Part shown: piece by piece, positions 6,881 through 15,303 of the stretch
Numbering within the stretch: the stretch's first letter is position 1
Layout of the letters: each line of letters starts with the position of its first letter
Origin: Natrinema zhouii
GTDB taxonomy: Archaea; Halobacteriota; Halobacteria; Halobacteriales; Natrialbaceae
Assembly: GCF_013456555.2 (NCBI RefSeq)
Contig: NZ_CP059154.1
Location: 3,100,001-3,164,000 of the forward strand
Length of the DNA stretch: 64,000 bases
Direction: 5' to 3'
Position numbers and translations under genes: made by a program
Notes under the pieces: model-generated
Told to the model about the DNA's origin: nothing
Databases searched by the model: none
Seen by the model: only the letters and a program-made list of their open reading frames with translations

Positions 6881-7696
6881 TTATAGCTCGATTCGCTCGA
6901 CCAACTGCTCGTGGTTCTCGTTCGTGTTGAGCGCGACGATCCGGATCTGATCCTCGAGACCGGAGTCCTCGAGTTTGGCCTTCAGCAGGTTGTCGACCTG
7001 GTAGACGCCGGCGGCGTTGGTCATCTCGATTTCGACCATAACGGGCGTGGTATCGCCGGACTGGAGCGAGACGCGCTTGATTGCCTGGCTCGAGAGGGTG
7101 TTAATTCCCCGGCCGCCGTACTCGTAGGGGATCCGGGAGCGACCGCTCTCCATGTCGAGGGCGTCGGCGACGCGGATAACACCTGCTTCGGTGGTCAGCG
7201 GCGTTTCCGCGGTGTGGTGACAGAGGATCGCGTGGAGGATCTCGCCTTTCATCCGGACGGTGTCGCCGACGCCGTAGAACTCGGGGAGGACGCGGTCGAG
7301 GATGTCCGCCGCCAGCGGAATCGAGTAGTAGGCGTGACTGTCGCGGTGGACGACGTGGCCGACGTCGTGGATCGTCGCCGCGAGCGCGATGATAACCGAT
7401 TCGTCCTCCTCGGCCAGTCCCTGCTGGCGCGCGCCGTTGAAGTCGACGTCGCCTGCCTTGAGCAGGTCGTACAGACACAGCGCCCGGTTGCGGACGATCT
7501 CGATGTGTTTCGAGCCGTGATCGTTGTACTGCATCCGGTCGACTGCGTTGACGTTCTGGGCCTCGAGGTAGGCGGTGATCTCTTCGTCGCTATCGATGAA
7601 CTCGAGAACGGTGTTCAGTTTCTCGTCGGGAAAGTTGTGATCGTTGTCGGGAAAGTAGACGCGGCGGGAATCCTCGTCGGCGGGAGAATCGCTCAT
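6881..7696 (-). CDS. HD-domain metal-dependent phosphohydrolase
   Basis: A 271-residue protein of the HD superfamily (COG1418-like). The metal site is visible as the first His about residue 64 (NDHGSKHIEIV), TIHDVGHVVHRDSH, ILHAILCHHTAE and VIRVADALDM. Such proteins hydrolyse phosphomonoesters or cyclic nucleotides; the substrate here is unknown. The start at 7696 (MSDSPADEDSRRVYF) is taken because the frame upstream runs into the peroxiredoxin gene in a different register. A homopurine/T-rich hairpin lies just upstream. Probably transcribed from its own promoter near 7720. Confidence 0.85.
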   Translation of the reverse strand: MSDSPADEDSRRVYFPDNDHNFPDEKLNTVLEFIDSDEEITAYLEAQNVNAVDRMQYNDHGSKHIEIVRNRALCLYDLLKAGDVDFNGARQQGLAEEDESVIIALAATIHDVGHVVHRDSHAYYSIPLAADILDRVLPEFYGVGDTVRMKGEILHAILCHHTAETPLTTEAGVIRVADALDMESGRSRIPYEYGGRGINTLSSQAIKRVSLQSGDTTPVMVEIEMTNAAGVYQVDNLLKAKLEDSGLEDQIRIVALNTNENHEQLVERIEL

Positions 7697-7714
7697 AGCT
7701 GTACGTCGGTTGCG

Positions 7715-7729
7715 GGCTAAAAAAGCCCT
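7715..7729 (-). terminator. Hairpin GGGCT-AAAAA-AGCCC between the peroxiredoxin and HD genes
   Basis: A 5-bp inverted repeat with a homopolymeric loop lies in the 82-base gap. On the minus strand it gives a T-run, fitting either termination after the peroxiredoxin gene or the TATA-like element of the HD gene, about 25 bases from its ATG. I cannot decide between the two. Confidence 0.35.
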
Positions 7730-7778
7730 GCGACAGTTGCGGATCGAACGGTTCTCGAGGCGGGTTCTCGATGCGGCG

Positions 7779-8258
7779 TTAGGACAGGTTCTCGACGGCG
7801 GCTTCGACCTCGTCGTAGTCGGGTTCGACGCCGGGGTCGTCGCTGACCCATGAGTAGGCGATTTCGCCGTCGGCGTCGACGACGAACACCGAGCGCTTGG
7901 CGACGCCGTAGACGCCCAGATCGGCGAAGTCCATCGGGATTTCGTAGTCGTCGATGATCTCCTTGTTGTAGTCGCTGATGAGGCCGAACTCGAGGCCGTT
8001 CTGCTCGCGGAACTCGTTGAGCGTGAACGGCGAGTCGCGGCTGACGCCGTAGACGGTGGCGTCGAGATTGTTGAACGCGGCCAGGCGGTCCTGGAACGTA
8101 CACATCTCGGTTGTACAGACACCGGTGAACGCGCCGGGGAAGAACGCGAGGACGATCGGTGCTTCGTCCTCGAGGCGCTCGGAGAGCGTGAACTCCTCGA
8201 TGTCGCCGTTTGCGAGCGGTGCGGTGAAGTCGGGTGCGGTATCGCCGGTGGTTACCAT
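7779..8258 (-). CDS. Peroxiredoxin (AhpE/Bcp-like thiol peroxidase)
   Basis: A 159-residue thioredoxin-fold peroxidase that reduces peroxides in the cytoplasm. The active site PGAFTGVCTTEMC gives Pro41, Thr45 and the peroxidatic Cys48; Cys53 is a nearby candidate resolving cysteine. The conserved Arg is in YGVSRDSPF. The C-terminus is short, as in AhpE-type enzymes. It is transcribed in the same direction as the HD gene but with an 82-base gap containing a hairpin, so co-transcription is uncertain. Confidence 0.92.
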   Translation of the reverse strand: MVTTGDTAPDFTAPLANGDIEEFTLSERLEDEAPIVLAFFPGAFTGVCTTEMCTFQDRLAAFNNLDATVYGVSRDSPFTLNEFREQNGLEFGLISDYNKEIIDDYEIPMDFADLGVYGVAKRSVFVVDADGEIAYSWVSDDPGVEPDYDEVEAAVENLS

Positions 8259-8439
8259 CGCTCGACACTAGTGTGCAAGCGGGAAAGACAGTTTCGTTCG
8301 CGGAACGGTCTGAGAGCAGATGGCGCGTGAACTCGGGCGGTGTCCGCCTCCAGCCATTGTGAAAAAATATCATTCCCGACGGATCTCGTCCTCAGACGGA
8401 CTGTCGCGGTGTCTTGTTTACCTAAGTGGTCCAAAAAGG

Positions 8440-8447
8440 TTATAATT
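8440..8447 (+). promoter_or_regulatory. TATA box TTATAATT for tatA
   Basis: TTATAATT lies about 27 bases upstream of the ATG at 8473, supporting that start and a leaderless message. Confidence 0.6.
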
Positions 8448-8472
8448 GCCAGCGGGTAAGCCACGCATAGAG

Positions 8473-8787
8473 ATGGTAGCCGAAATTGCACCGCTGTTCA
8501 TCCCCGGCGGCATGGGGCCTCCGGAACTCGCAATCATCCTCATCATCGCAGTCTTGCTCTTCGGAGCGAACAAGATTCCGAAGCTGGCACGGTCGACCGG
8601 TGAGGCGATGGGAGAGTTCCAGAAGGGCCGCGAGAAAGTTGAAACGGAACTCGAAGAAATGCGTGACGGGAGCGGGAACGTCAACGAGAACGACCTCGAG
8701 GAAGACGAAGAGTTCGTTGACACGGAGCCTGTGACCTCCGAAGAGGAGACGGCTACCGACGCTGAAACCGAAACGGAAACCAACTAA
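8473..8787 (+). CDS. tatA: Twin-arginine translocase subunit TatA/E
   Basis: A 104-residue TatA-family protein, the pore-forming part of the pathway that exports folded proteins and is heavily used by haloarchaea. It has a short N-terminal helix (MGPPELAIILIIAVLLFGAN), the conserved hinge KIPKLARSTGEAMGEFQKG forming the amphipathic helix, and a strongly acidic C-terminal tail. Several proteins in this window (binding proteins at 15304 and 62473, the lyase-like protein at 45383) carry Tat signals. A T-rich stretch (TTCTTTT) after the stop may terminate transcription. Confidence 0.93.
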   Translation: MVAEIAPLFIPGGMGPPELAIILIIAVLLFGANKIPKLARSTGEAMGEFQKGREKVETELEEMRDGSGNVNENDLEEDEEFVDTEPVTSEEETATDAETETETN

Positions 8788-8803
8788 CGTTCTTTTCACG
8801 CCG

Positions 8804-8876
8804 GGGCGTGTGGCCTAGCGGAGAGGGCAGGAGGTTCCTAACCTTCTGATCGCGGGTTCGAATCCCGTCACGCCCG
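8804..8876 (+). tRNA. tRNA-Arg (anticodon CCT)
   Basis: A complete cloverleaf. The acceptor stem is GGGCGTG/CACGCCC with discriminator G. The anticodon arm is GGAGG-TTCCTAA-CCTTC with anticodon CCT (Arg, codon AGG). The T arm is GCGGG-TTCGAAT-CCCGT (one G-T pair). No intron is seen and CCA is not encoded. Confidence 0.93.
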
Positions 8877-9327
8877 TCCTGCAACGAACGGATATGAGGA
8901 GCGGACGGACCCGGAGTTCGAACCAGGGAGGTCGTGCGCAGCGAAGCAAGCACGTCCGACCGTGGTTCGAATCCCGCCACGCCTGTTTATAACCGGACTT
9001 GAGGCCCAGTCAACGAACACAGGAAAATGATCACGACCGAACGACGATGGTCGCTCGAGCGGCTGACGACAGTTGCAGTCTCGCCCCGTTCTAACCCGTC
9101 GGTCGCGTGCGGTGCTCCTAGACTATCGTGCCATGTGAACGACAGACATGCGGAGTGGCGTACCCGAACTGTAACGGGGAACCGACTACCGCGAGCAGGG
9201 CGTCAGTGCACCGTCCGTTGCTCTCGGTTCTGATCGCTGGATTCGGGTCAGCGGCTCGAGGTCGCGCTGCTTCTGTCCGTCGTTCCCGGCCCGCTCGAGG
9301 CAGCCATATCTCCGTCGCGGTCGCGTG
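8877..9327. other. Intergenic stretch with tRNA relic, no gene
   Basis: About 450 bases between tRNA-Arg and the SDR gene. Apart from the duplicated tRNA end at 8961-8985, I see no reading frame with haloarchaeal codon bias or a recognisable product. It could be eroded mobile DNA. Confidence 0.5.
8961..8985 (+). repeat. Degenerate copy of the tRNA-Arg 3' end (attachment-site relic)
   Basis: GGTTCGAATCCCGCCACGCC at 8964-8983 repeats the T arm and acceptor 3' strand of tRNA-Arg (8855-8875) with few changes, about 109 bases downstream. Integrases of archaeal elements recombine at tRNA 3' ends, so this is probably the scar of a lost element. Confidence 0.6.
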
Positions 9328-10095
9328 CTATCGGGCCGTCCAGCCGCCGTCGGCCGCGAGCACGGAGCCGGTCATGTAACTCGCGGCCTCGCTCGCGAGA
9401 AAGACGACCGGGCCGGCGATTTCGTCGGGTTCGGCGAACCGATCCAGCGGCGTGCGATCGATGATCGACTGGCGCAACCGATCGTTTTCCTCGAGCGCCG
9501 CGGTGAGTTCCGTCGAGACGTAGCCGGGCGCGACGGCGTTGACCCTCACCTCGGGAGCCCAGTCCAGTGACATGCTCTTCGTGAGTCCGACGAGTCCGTG
9601 TTTCGAGGCGACGTAGGGATGCTGGCGCGGCAGCCCGACCAGTCCACCCACGCTCGCGACGTTGATCACGGAGCCGCCATCGCTCTCGAGGAGGTGGTCC
9701 GCTGCCGTTCGCGTGACCTCGTAGGCACCGTTCAGGTTGACGTCCATGACGCGGTCGAGATCCGCGGTGTCGACGTCCTCCGGCCGGCCGAGGGCGTCGT
9801 CGGGATTGAAGCCGGCGTTGTTGACCACGATGTCGACGCCGCCGAACGCCTCCACGGTTCGCTCGATGACGTCGCTGACATCGTTCGGGTCGGTGACGTT
9901 TGCGGGGACGGCAAGCGCATCGCCGCCCGTCTCTTCGATTTCCGCGGCGACGGCCTCGATCTCGTCCGTCGACCGCGCGCTCGGAACGACCGCTGCTCCC
10001 GCATCCGCCAGTTCGGTCGCAATGGCGCGTCCGATACCGCGTCCGCCGCCCGTTACCACTGCAACTCGGCCGTCGAGATCGAATAACTCGCTCAT
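9328..10095 (-). CDS. Short-chain dehydrogenase/reductase (FabG-like)
   Basis: A 255-residue NAD(P)-dependent oxidoreductase with a Rossmann fold. The cofactor motif is VTGGGRGIGRA, followed by NNAG, the active-site Ser in NVASVGG, and Tyr/Lys in YVASK. The C-terminal end FLASEAASYMTGSVLAADGG is typical of 3-oxoacyl-ACP reductase or 3-hydroxyacyl dehydrogenase relatives. Its ATG overlaps the stop of the acyl-CoA synthetase (ATGA), so it is the last gene of the liv-type operon. It may oxidise or reduce the imported acyl substrate; the substrate is unknown. Confidence 0.9.
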   Translation of the reverse strand: MSELFDLDGRVAVVTGGGRGIGRAIATELADAGAAVVPSARSTDEIEAVAAEIEETGGDALAVPANVTDPNDVSDVIERTVEAFGGVDIVVNNAGFNPDDALGRPEDVDTADLDRVMDVNLNGAYEVTRTAADHLLESDGGSVINVASVGGLVGLPRQHPYVASKHGLVGLTKSMSLDWAPEVRVNAVAPGYVSTELTAALEENDRLRQSIIDRTPLDRFAEPDEIAGPVVFLASEAASYMTGSVLAADGGWTAR

Positions 10096-11711
10096 CGGTT
10101 CTCCGTTTCGCTGTCGCCCACGTCAAGCTTTTCGCGTAGGCCCTGCTTGTCGAATTTTCCGGTCGCCGTCTTGGGGATCCGCTCAACGACGCGGATCTCG
10201 TCGGGGAGCCACCAGTCGGGCTGCTCGAGCGTTTCCTGGAGGTGGCCGTGTAACTCGTCCTCGGCGAGGTCGGCGTCTTCGGCGGTGACGACGGTCGCAA
10301 GCGGGCGTTCCTGCCACTTCTCGTGGGGGACGCCGATCACCGCGGACTCAATCACGTCGGGGTTCGCCATCAGCGCGTTCTCGAGTGCGATCGAGGAAAT
10401 CCACTCGCCGCCGCTCTTGATGACGTCTTTCGCGCGGTCGACGATCTCGATGTAGCCGTCCTCGTCGACGGAAATGATATCGCCCGTTTTCAGCCACCCG
10501 TCCTCGAAGTCCTCCTCGTCGGCCCGCGGGCGGTTGTAGTACTCCGTGATGACCGTCGGCCCGCGGATCCACAGTTCGCCGGCCGACTCACCGTCCCACG
10601 GGACTTCCTCGCCCGCGTCGTCAACGACGCGCATCTCAAGGCCGGGGGAGAGCAGGCCCTGTTTGCGGCGTTTCTCGTACTTCCGGCTCGGGTCCCAGTC
10701 GGCCATGCGGGACTTCGGCCGGGAGACCGAACCGATGCTCATCGTCTCGGTCATTCCCCAGGCGTGTTCGACGGTGACATCGAATTCCTCGTCGTAGCGG
10801 CGTATCATCTCCTCGGGCGCGGCGCTGCCTCCGACGACGATCCGCTCGAGAGAGGAGAGGTCGCCGCCGTGTTCATCGACATGTTTGAGGAGATTTATCC
10901 AGACCGTGGGAACGCCGGCGGTCATGGTGACGCCCTCGCGCTCGATTAACTCGAGCAGGTCCGCCGCGCTCGGTGACGGACCGGGGTAGACCTGCGCCGC
11001 ACCGGCCATCGTCGCGGCGTAGGGGAACTCCCAGGAGTTGACGTGGAACATCGGCACGACGGGCATGACGACGTCGCGCTCGCTGATGTCGAGTCCGGCC
11101 GGCGTCATCACCATCATCGCGTGGGCATAGATCATCTTGTGTGTGTACTCGACGCCCTTCGGCCGGCCGGTCGTGCCGGAGGTGTAGCACATCCCCGCGG
11201 GGTAGTCCTCCTCGAGGTCGGGCATCTCGTCCTCCGGAATCGGGTCGTACTCAGCGATGAGGTCCTCGTAGGCAACGGCGTTGACCTCGGTGTCGGGCAC
11301 CGTCTCGTCCATCACGACGACCTGCTCGACGGGGAGCTCCGCCCAGAGCCGCTCAATCGTCTCGAACGGCTCTCCCGGATCGACAAACAGGATATCGTCG
11401 GCCGCATCGTCGACGATGTAGACGATGTCCTCGTCTCCAAGTTGGGCGTTAATCGTGTGTAACTGCGCGCCCGAGAGGGGTGCGGCGTAGTACGTCTCGA
11501 GGTGTCGGTGGTGGTTCCAGCCGAACGTCCCGATTCGATCCCCGTGGCCGAAGCCACGGTCGGCGAGCGCCGCGAGCAGCGATCGGACGCGCTCGCCGAA
11601 CTCGCCGTAGGAACTCTCGACGATGCCGTCGTGCGTTCGAGAGACCAGTCGGGTCTCCGTGAAGAGGTGGGTCGGCCGCCAGAAGAACGGCCGGATCGTC
11701 AGGTCGGTCAT
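10092..11711 (-). CDS. Acyl-CoA synthetase (AMP-forming) of the liv-type operon
   Basis: A 539-residue member of the ANL superfamily that activates a carboxylic acid to its CoA thioester through an acyl-adenylate. The P-loop-like motif YTSGTTGRPKGVEYTH is at about 175-190, the adenylate-binding WGMTET at about 320, and the hinge motif and catalytic Lys (KTATGKFDKQGLRE) at the C-terminus. I chose ATG 11711 (MTDLTIRPFFW), one base after the livF stop; a longer frame runs back into livF. It resembles medium/long-chain fatty acyl ligases (FadD3/AlkK type). Co-transcription with a solute importer suggests it traps the imported acid as CoA ester. Confidence 0.92.
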   Translation of the reverse strand: MTDLTIRPFFWRPTHLFTETRLVSRTHDGIVESSYGEFGERVRSLLAALADRGFGHGDRIGTFGWNHHRHLETYYAAPLSGAQLHTINAQLGDEDIVYIVDDAADDILFVDPGEPFETIERLWAELPVEQVVVMDETVPDTEVNAVAYEDLIAEYDPIPEDEMPDLEEDYPAGMCYTSGTTGRPKGVEYTHKMIYAHAMMVMTPAGLDISERDVVMPVVPMFHVNSWEFPYAATMAGAAQVYPGPSPSAADLLELIEREGVTMTAGVPTVWINLLKHVDEHGGDLSSLERIVVGGSAAPEEMIRRYDEEFDVTVEHAWGMTETMSIGSVSRPKSRMADWDPSRKYEKRRKQGLLSPGLEMRVVDDAGEEVPWDGESAGELWIRGPTVITEYYNRPRADEEDFEDGWLKTGDIISVDEDGYIEIVDRAKDVIKSGGEWISSIALENALMANPDVIESAVIGVPHEKWQERPLATVVTAEDADLAEDELHGHLQETLEQPDWWLPDEIRVVERIPKTATGKFDKQGLREKLDVGDSETENR

Positions 11712-11712
11712 C

Positions 11713-12429
11713 TCAGGCCACCTCCTCCGGAGAGACGGCAAGATACTTCTCGAGCAAGTCGTCTCGCTCGCGGATATCCTCGATGGAGCCCTCGAAGACG
11801 ATCGAGCCGGTGTCGATAACGTAGCCCCGGGTCGCGAGGTCGAACGCGAAGTTGACATTCTGCTCGGAGAGCAAGACGGTCACGTTTTGGTCGACGACAT
11901 CCTGAAGCATCTCTCGGAGGTCGTCGACGATGACCGGAGCGAGTCCCTCGGTCGGTTCGTCAAGTAGCAGCGTCGACGGCCGCTGGATCAGTGCGCGGGC
12001 GACCGAAAGCATCTGCTGTTCGCCGCCGCTCAGGTTCTGACCGTTGTTCGACCGGAGATCGTCGAGGACCGGGAACAGATCGTACATCTCCTCGACGGGT
12101 CGAGGGTCGTCCGCGAGTTTGTGTGCGAGGACGATATTCTCGTGGACGGTCAGCGTCGGGAATACTCGACGGTCCTCGGGAACCAGATTGAGCCCGAGTT
12201 CGTTGATCTCGTCCGGTGATTTCCCCACGAGTTCCTCGCCGCGATACCTGATACTGCCGCGTTGGGGCGGGGTGACGCCCATGATCGATCGCATGGTCGT
12301 CGTCTTCCCGGCCCCGTTACGCCCGAGCAGTGCAACGACTTCTCCCTCCGCGAGGTCCAGCGAGACGTCGTGGAGGATGTGACTGTTTCCGTAATAGGTG
12401 TCGATGTCGTCGATTTCGAGAACGGTCAT
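11713..12429 (-). CDS. livF: ABC transporter ATPase, LivF type
   Basis: A 238-residue nucleotide-binding subunit of a branched-chain-amino-acid-type importer. Walker A is GRNGAGKTTT, the signature is LSGGEQQML, Walker B is LLLDEPTEGLAP and the switch His is replaced by Gln in LLSEQN, which is normal for LivF. EDRRVFPTLTV is the typical Q-loop region. It overlaps livG by four bases. Located on the cytoplasmic face. Confidence 0.93.
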   Translation of the reverse strand: MTVLEIDDIDTYYGNSHILHDVSLDLAEGEVVALLGRNGAGKTTTMRSIMGVTPPQRGSIRYRGEELVGKSPDEINELGLNLVPEDRRVFPTLTVHENIVLAHKLADDPRPVEEMYDLFPVLDDLRSNNGQNLSGGEQQMLSVARALIQRPSTLLLDEPTEGLAPVIVDDLREMLQDVVDQNVTVLLSEQNVNFAFDLATRGYVIDTGSIVFEGSIEDIRERDDLLEKYLAVSPEEVA

Positions 12430-13193
12430 ACGGTCTCACTTCCGAGGTAGGCTTCGGTCACTCGTTCGTCGCTCAGTACGTCCTGTGGGTCACCGTCGGC
12501 CAGCACTGCGCCCTCGGCGAGGACAACGATCCGATCGGAGATATCGGTGACGACGTCCATGTCGTGTTCGGTGACGATGAACGTCGCGTCGATGTCTCGA
12601 TTCAGTTCCTGAATGAGCGAGACGATTTCCTCCGTTTCGGTCGGGTTCATCCCCGCGGTCGGCTCGTCCAACAGGAACACCGTTGGCTCGATCGCAAGCG
12701 CCAGCGCGATCTCGACGTTGCGTTTCTCGCCGTGGCTCAGCGTGTCACACTGAACTTCGGCGAGTTCCGTCAGATTGGTGAGTTCCATCAGCTCGTCGAT
12801 CTCCTGATTGAGTTCCTCGTCGGCGTCCGGACGCGACCGCATGTCGAACGTGCGACCCTCGTGGGTGATGCGTGCGACCTGCAGGTTCTCACGGACTGTC
12901 AGACCCTCGAAAATATTTGTAATCTGGTAGGAACGGGAGAGTCCACTCCGTGCGACTTCGTGGGGCTCCGCGTCGGTAATCTCGCTCATTTCGCCGTCCT
13001 TGCGGAGCCAGATTTCCCCACTAGTCGGCTGCAAGACGCCGGTCAACAGGTTGTAGAACGTCGTCTTCCCGGCTCCGTTGGGGCCGATGATGCTGGTGAC
13101 CTCCTCGTCGTCGAACGCGAGGCTGACATCGTCGGTAGCGATCAGGTCCCCGAACTGCTTGCGGAGGTCCTCGGTGCGGAGGACGGTGGTCAT
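12426..13193 (-). CDS. livG: ABC transporter ATPase, LivG type
   Basis: A 255-residue second ATPase of the same importer. Walker A is GPNGAGKTTFYN, the signature is LSHGEKRNVE and Walker B is FLLDEPTAGMNP followed by the LivG-type TEHDMDVV. It overlaps both livM and livF by four bases, so the whole set is one transcript. Confidence 0.93.
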   Translation of the reverse strand: MTTVLRTEDLRKQFGDLIATDDVSLAFDDEEVTSIIGPNGAGKTTFYNLLTGVLQPTSGEIWLRKDGEMSEITDAEPHEVARSGLSRSYQITNIFEGLTVRENLQVARITHEGRTFDMRSRPDADEELNQEIDELMELTNLTELAEVQCDTLSHGEKRNVEIALALAIEPTVFLLDEPTAGMNPTETEEIVSLIQELNRDIDATFIVTEHDMDVVTDISDRIVVLAEGAVLADGDPQDVLSDERVTEAYLGSETV

Positions 13194-14377
13194 CGATCTA
13201 TACCTCCGTCGTCGGACCGGCCGCTATCCCGGGACATCGCGTTACCGAGTTTCTGACTGATCGATTTGCGGACGAATGCCGTCGCAGCGCTCGCGCCACC
13301 CGTATCGTGGGCCGCCTTCACGTCTTGCAGCCACATGCGAAGCATTGCCAGTCCGCCAGCTGCCCCCTGCTTGAAATAGAGGACGACGACGATGAGCATG
13401 ATCCCGAAGAACAACTCCCAGTAGGCCTCGAGCGCCGGGAACCGACTGATCCCCCAGCGAACATAGTGGTAGAGGAACGCACCGACGATCGGGCCGCCGA
13501 AGTAGCCGGCACCGCCGATGACGGTCGCGACAACGGGCGTTGCGCTCATCGACCAGTGGGCTTCGTTGGGCGTCGCAACGCTCGAGAAGCCAGCGATCAA
13601 CACGCCGGCGATCGCGACGAACAGCGCCGAGACGATGAAAGTCATCCATCGGTGGACGGAGACGTTGACCCCCAGCGCCGCGGCCCGATCGGGGCTCTCA
13701 CGGAGCGCCTTACAGACCGTTCCGAACGGCGAGTTAACGATCCGCCAAATGCCGTAGATCGAGAGCGTGACGACCGCCGCCGTGAGGTAGTAGTACGTCC
13801 GGCGGCCGCTCAATCTGAACTCCGTCCCGCCGAGTTCGACCATCCCGAGCAACACGAAGACCCCGTCGGAGCCGTTGGTGAGTCCGTAGGGATCCTGGAG
13901 GAGCAGCGAGTAAAACAGCATCCCGAAGGCGAGGGTGATCAGTGCGAAGTAGATCTCCTCGAGGCGGACGCTGAGGTAGCCAACGGGGATAGCGATCACG
14001 AGGGCCAGCGATACGCCGACGACTCCGCCGACGACGAACGTGGCTAGCGGCGCGACGCCAGTACCGACGACATCGGCTATCGCCGTCTGGTAATCTCGCA
14101 TCACGATCGCGAGCCCGTAGGCACCGGCCCCAAAGAACATCGCGTGACCGAACGAGAGTAACCCGGTGTAACCGTACAGCAGATTGAACGCGACGGCGAA
14201 CAGCGCGATAATCAGGAACTCGGTGAAGAGGTAGACCTGGAACGGCGGCCCGAAGGAGACGAGTACGAGGCCGAGCAGGCCGAGCAGCACGAACCGTTCG
14301 GTCGTCCAGCCGTTGCTGACTGCCTGGCGACCGAACGTACCGATCCGACCGACGAGGCCGTCCGATTGCGTACTCAT
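13190..14377 (-). CDS. livM: ABC transporter permease, LivM type
   Basis: A 395-residue membrane permease with about 9-10 hydrophobic segments. The LivM family core is recognisable from FNLLYGYTGLLSFGHAMFFG, and the EAA-like loop from ALRESPDRAAALGVNV to GGAGYFGGPIVGAF. The C-terminal extension (about 40 residues, SISQKLGNAMSRDSGRSDDG) is hydrophilic and cytoplasmic. It pairs with LivH to form the membrane channel. Confidence 0.92.
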   Translation of the reverse strand: MSTQSDGLVGRIGTFGRQAVSNGWTTERFVLLGLLGLVLVSFGPPFQVYLFTEFLIIALFAVAFNLLYGYTGLLSFGHAMFFGAGAYGLAIVMRDYQTAIADVVGTGVAPLATFVVGGVVGVSLALVIAIPVGYLSVRLEEIYFALITLAFGMLFYSLLLQDPYGLTNGSDGVFVLLGMVELGGTEFRLSGRRTYYYLTAAVVTLSIYGIWRIVNSPFGTVCKALRESPDRAAALGVNVSVHRWMTFIVSALFVAIAGVLIAGFSSVATPNEAHWSMSATPVVATVIGGAGYFGGPIVGAFLYHYVRWGISRFPALEAYWELFFGIMLIVVVLYFKQGAAGGLAMLRMWLQDVKAAHDTGGASAATAFVRKSISQKLGNAMSRDSGRSDDGGIDR

Positions 14378-15282
14378 TCACCGATCCCTCCGAACAGTCC
14401 TTCCGGTTTGATCAGTAACACGATAACCATGGCGAGGAACGGCACTGCGATACTGCCGGCATCGAAGAATTGGGGAACGATGCTCTGCATCATCCCCACG
14501 AACATCGCACCGACGAACGCGCCCGACAGCGAACCAAGGCCACCGATGACAACGATGATAAACGCGTCAATGATGACCGCCTCGCCCAGACTGGGACCGA
14601 TCGACTGCATCGGGGCCGCGAGGGCACCGCCGAGTCCCGCGAGGAGGCTCCCTGTGAAGAAGACCGCGGTATACAGCCGCGGCACGTCGACGCCGAGCAT
14701 CGACGCCATCTCGCGGTCCGAAGAGGTTCCTCGCACCAGCGAGCCGAAGTACGTCCGTTTGATGAACAGCCAGAGGCCGACCATCACCGCAGCCGCCGCC
14801 ACGATGACGAACAACCGATAGGCGGTGAACTGACTGCCACCGATCGACACGGAGAAGTCGAGGAGGCCCGGGGCGTCCGTCGAGTACGGTTGCGATCCCC
14901 AGACGAACCGAACAACCTCGTGAGTAATGAGGACGAACCCGAACGTAACGATCAACTGGTCGAGGTCGCTCTCGGCGCGTTCGTACAACGGCCGGATCGT
15001 TACCACCTCGATGGCCGCGCCAACGACCCCGACCGCAATCGCGCCGACGACGAGCGCCAGCCAGAAGTTGCCGATCACGTTCGTTGAGAAGCTCAGGGCG
15101 AAGTACGCGCCGAGCATATAGAGCGCACCGTGTGCAAAGTTGAGCACGCCGAGCACGCCGAAGATCAGGCTCAATCCAACGGCGATCAGGAACAGTCGAC
15201 TCCCGAGGCTCAACCCGATAACGATATCCCCTAACCCGACGCCCCCCAGGCCGAGGAGCGGAAATATGTTTACTGGGTCCAT
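14374..15282 (-). CDS. livH: ABC transporter permease, LivH type
   Basis: A 302-residue permease with about 8 transmembrane segments. Family motifs include VLGVLNFAHGALYMLGAY near the N-terminus and SMLGVDVPRLYTAVFFTGS. The start is ambiguous: ATG 15282 (MDPVNIFPLLG) gives the usual length, while ATG 15297 adds five residues. The gap to livK is only 7-21 bases. Ends with the overlap to livM. Confidence 0.9.
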   Translation of the reverse strand: MDPVNIFPLLGLGGVGLGDIVIGLSLGSRLFLIAVGLSLIFGVLGVLNFAHGALYMLGAYFALSFSTNVIGNFWLALVVGAIAVGVVGAAIEVVTIRPLYERAESDLDQLIVTFGFVLITHEVVRFVWGSQPYSTDAPGLLDFSVSIGGSQFTAYRLFVIVAAAAVMVGLWLFIKRTYFGSLVRGTSSDREMASMLGVDVPRLYTAVFFTGSLLAGLGGALAAPMQSIGPSLGEAVIIDAFIIVVIGGLGSLSGAFVGAMFVGMMQSIVPQFFDAGSIAVPFLAMVIVLLIKPEGLFGGIGE

Positions 15283-15303
15283 TATAAATGATTGCAATCA
15301 GTC

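Noticed and set aside
8753-8980. 75-codon minus-strand frame over the tRNA-Arg gene (contains GRDGIRTRD)
   Set aside because: This is the typical false translation of a tRNA gene.
9027-9233. 68-codon plus-strand frame after tRNA-Arg
   Set aside because: Basic, Arg-rich product unlike haloarchaeal proteins and no conserved pattern; probably non-coding.
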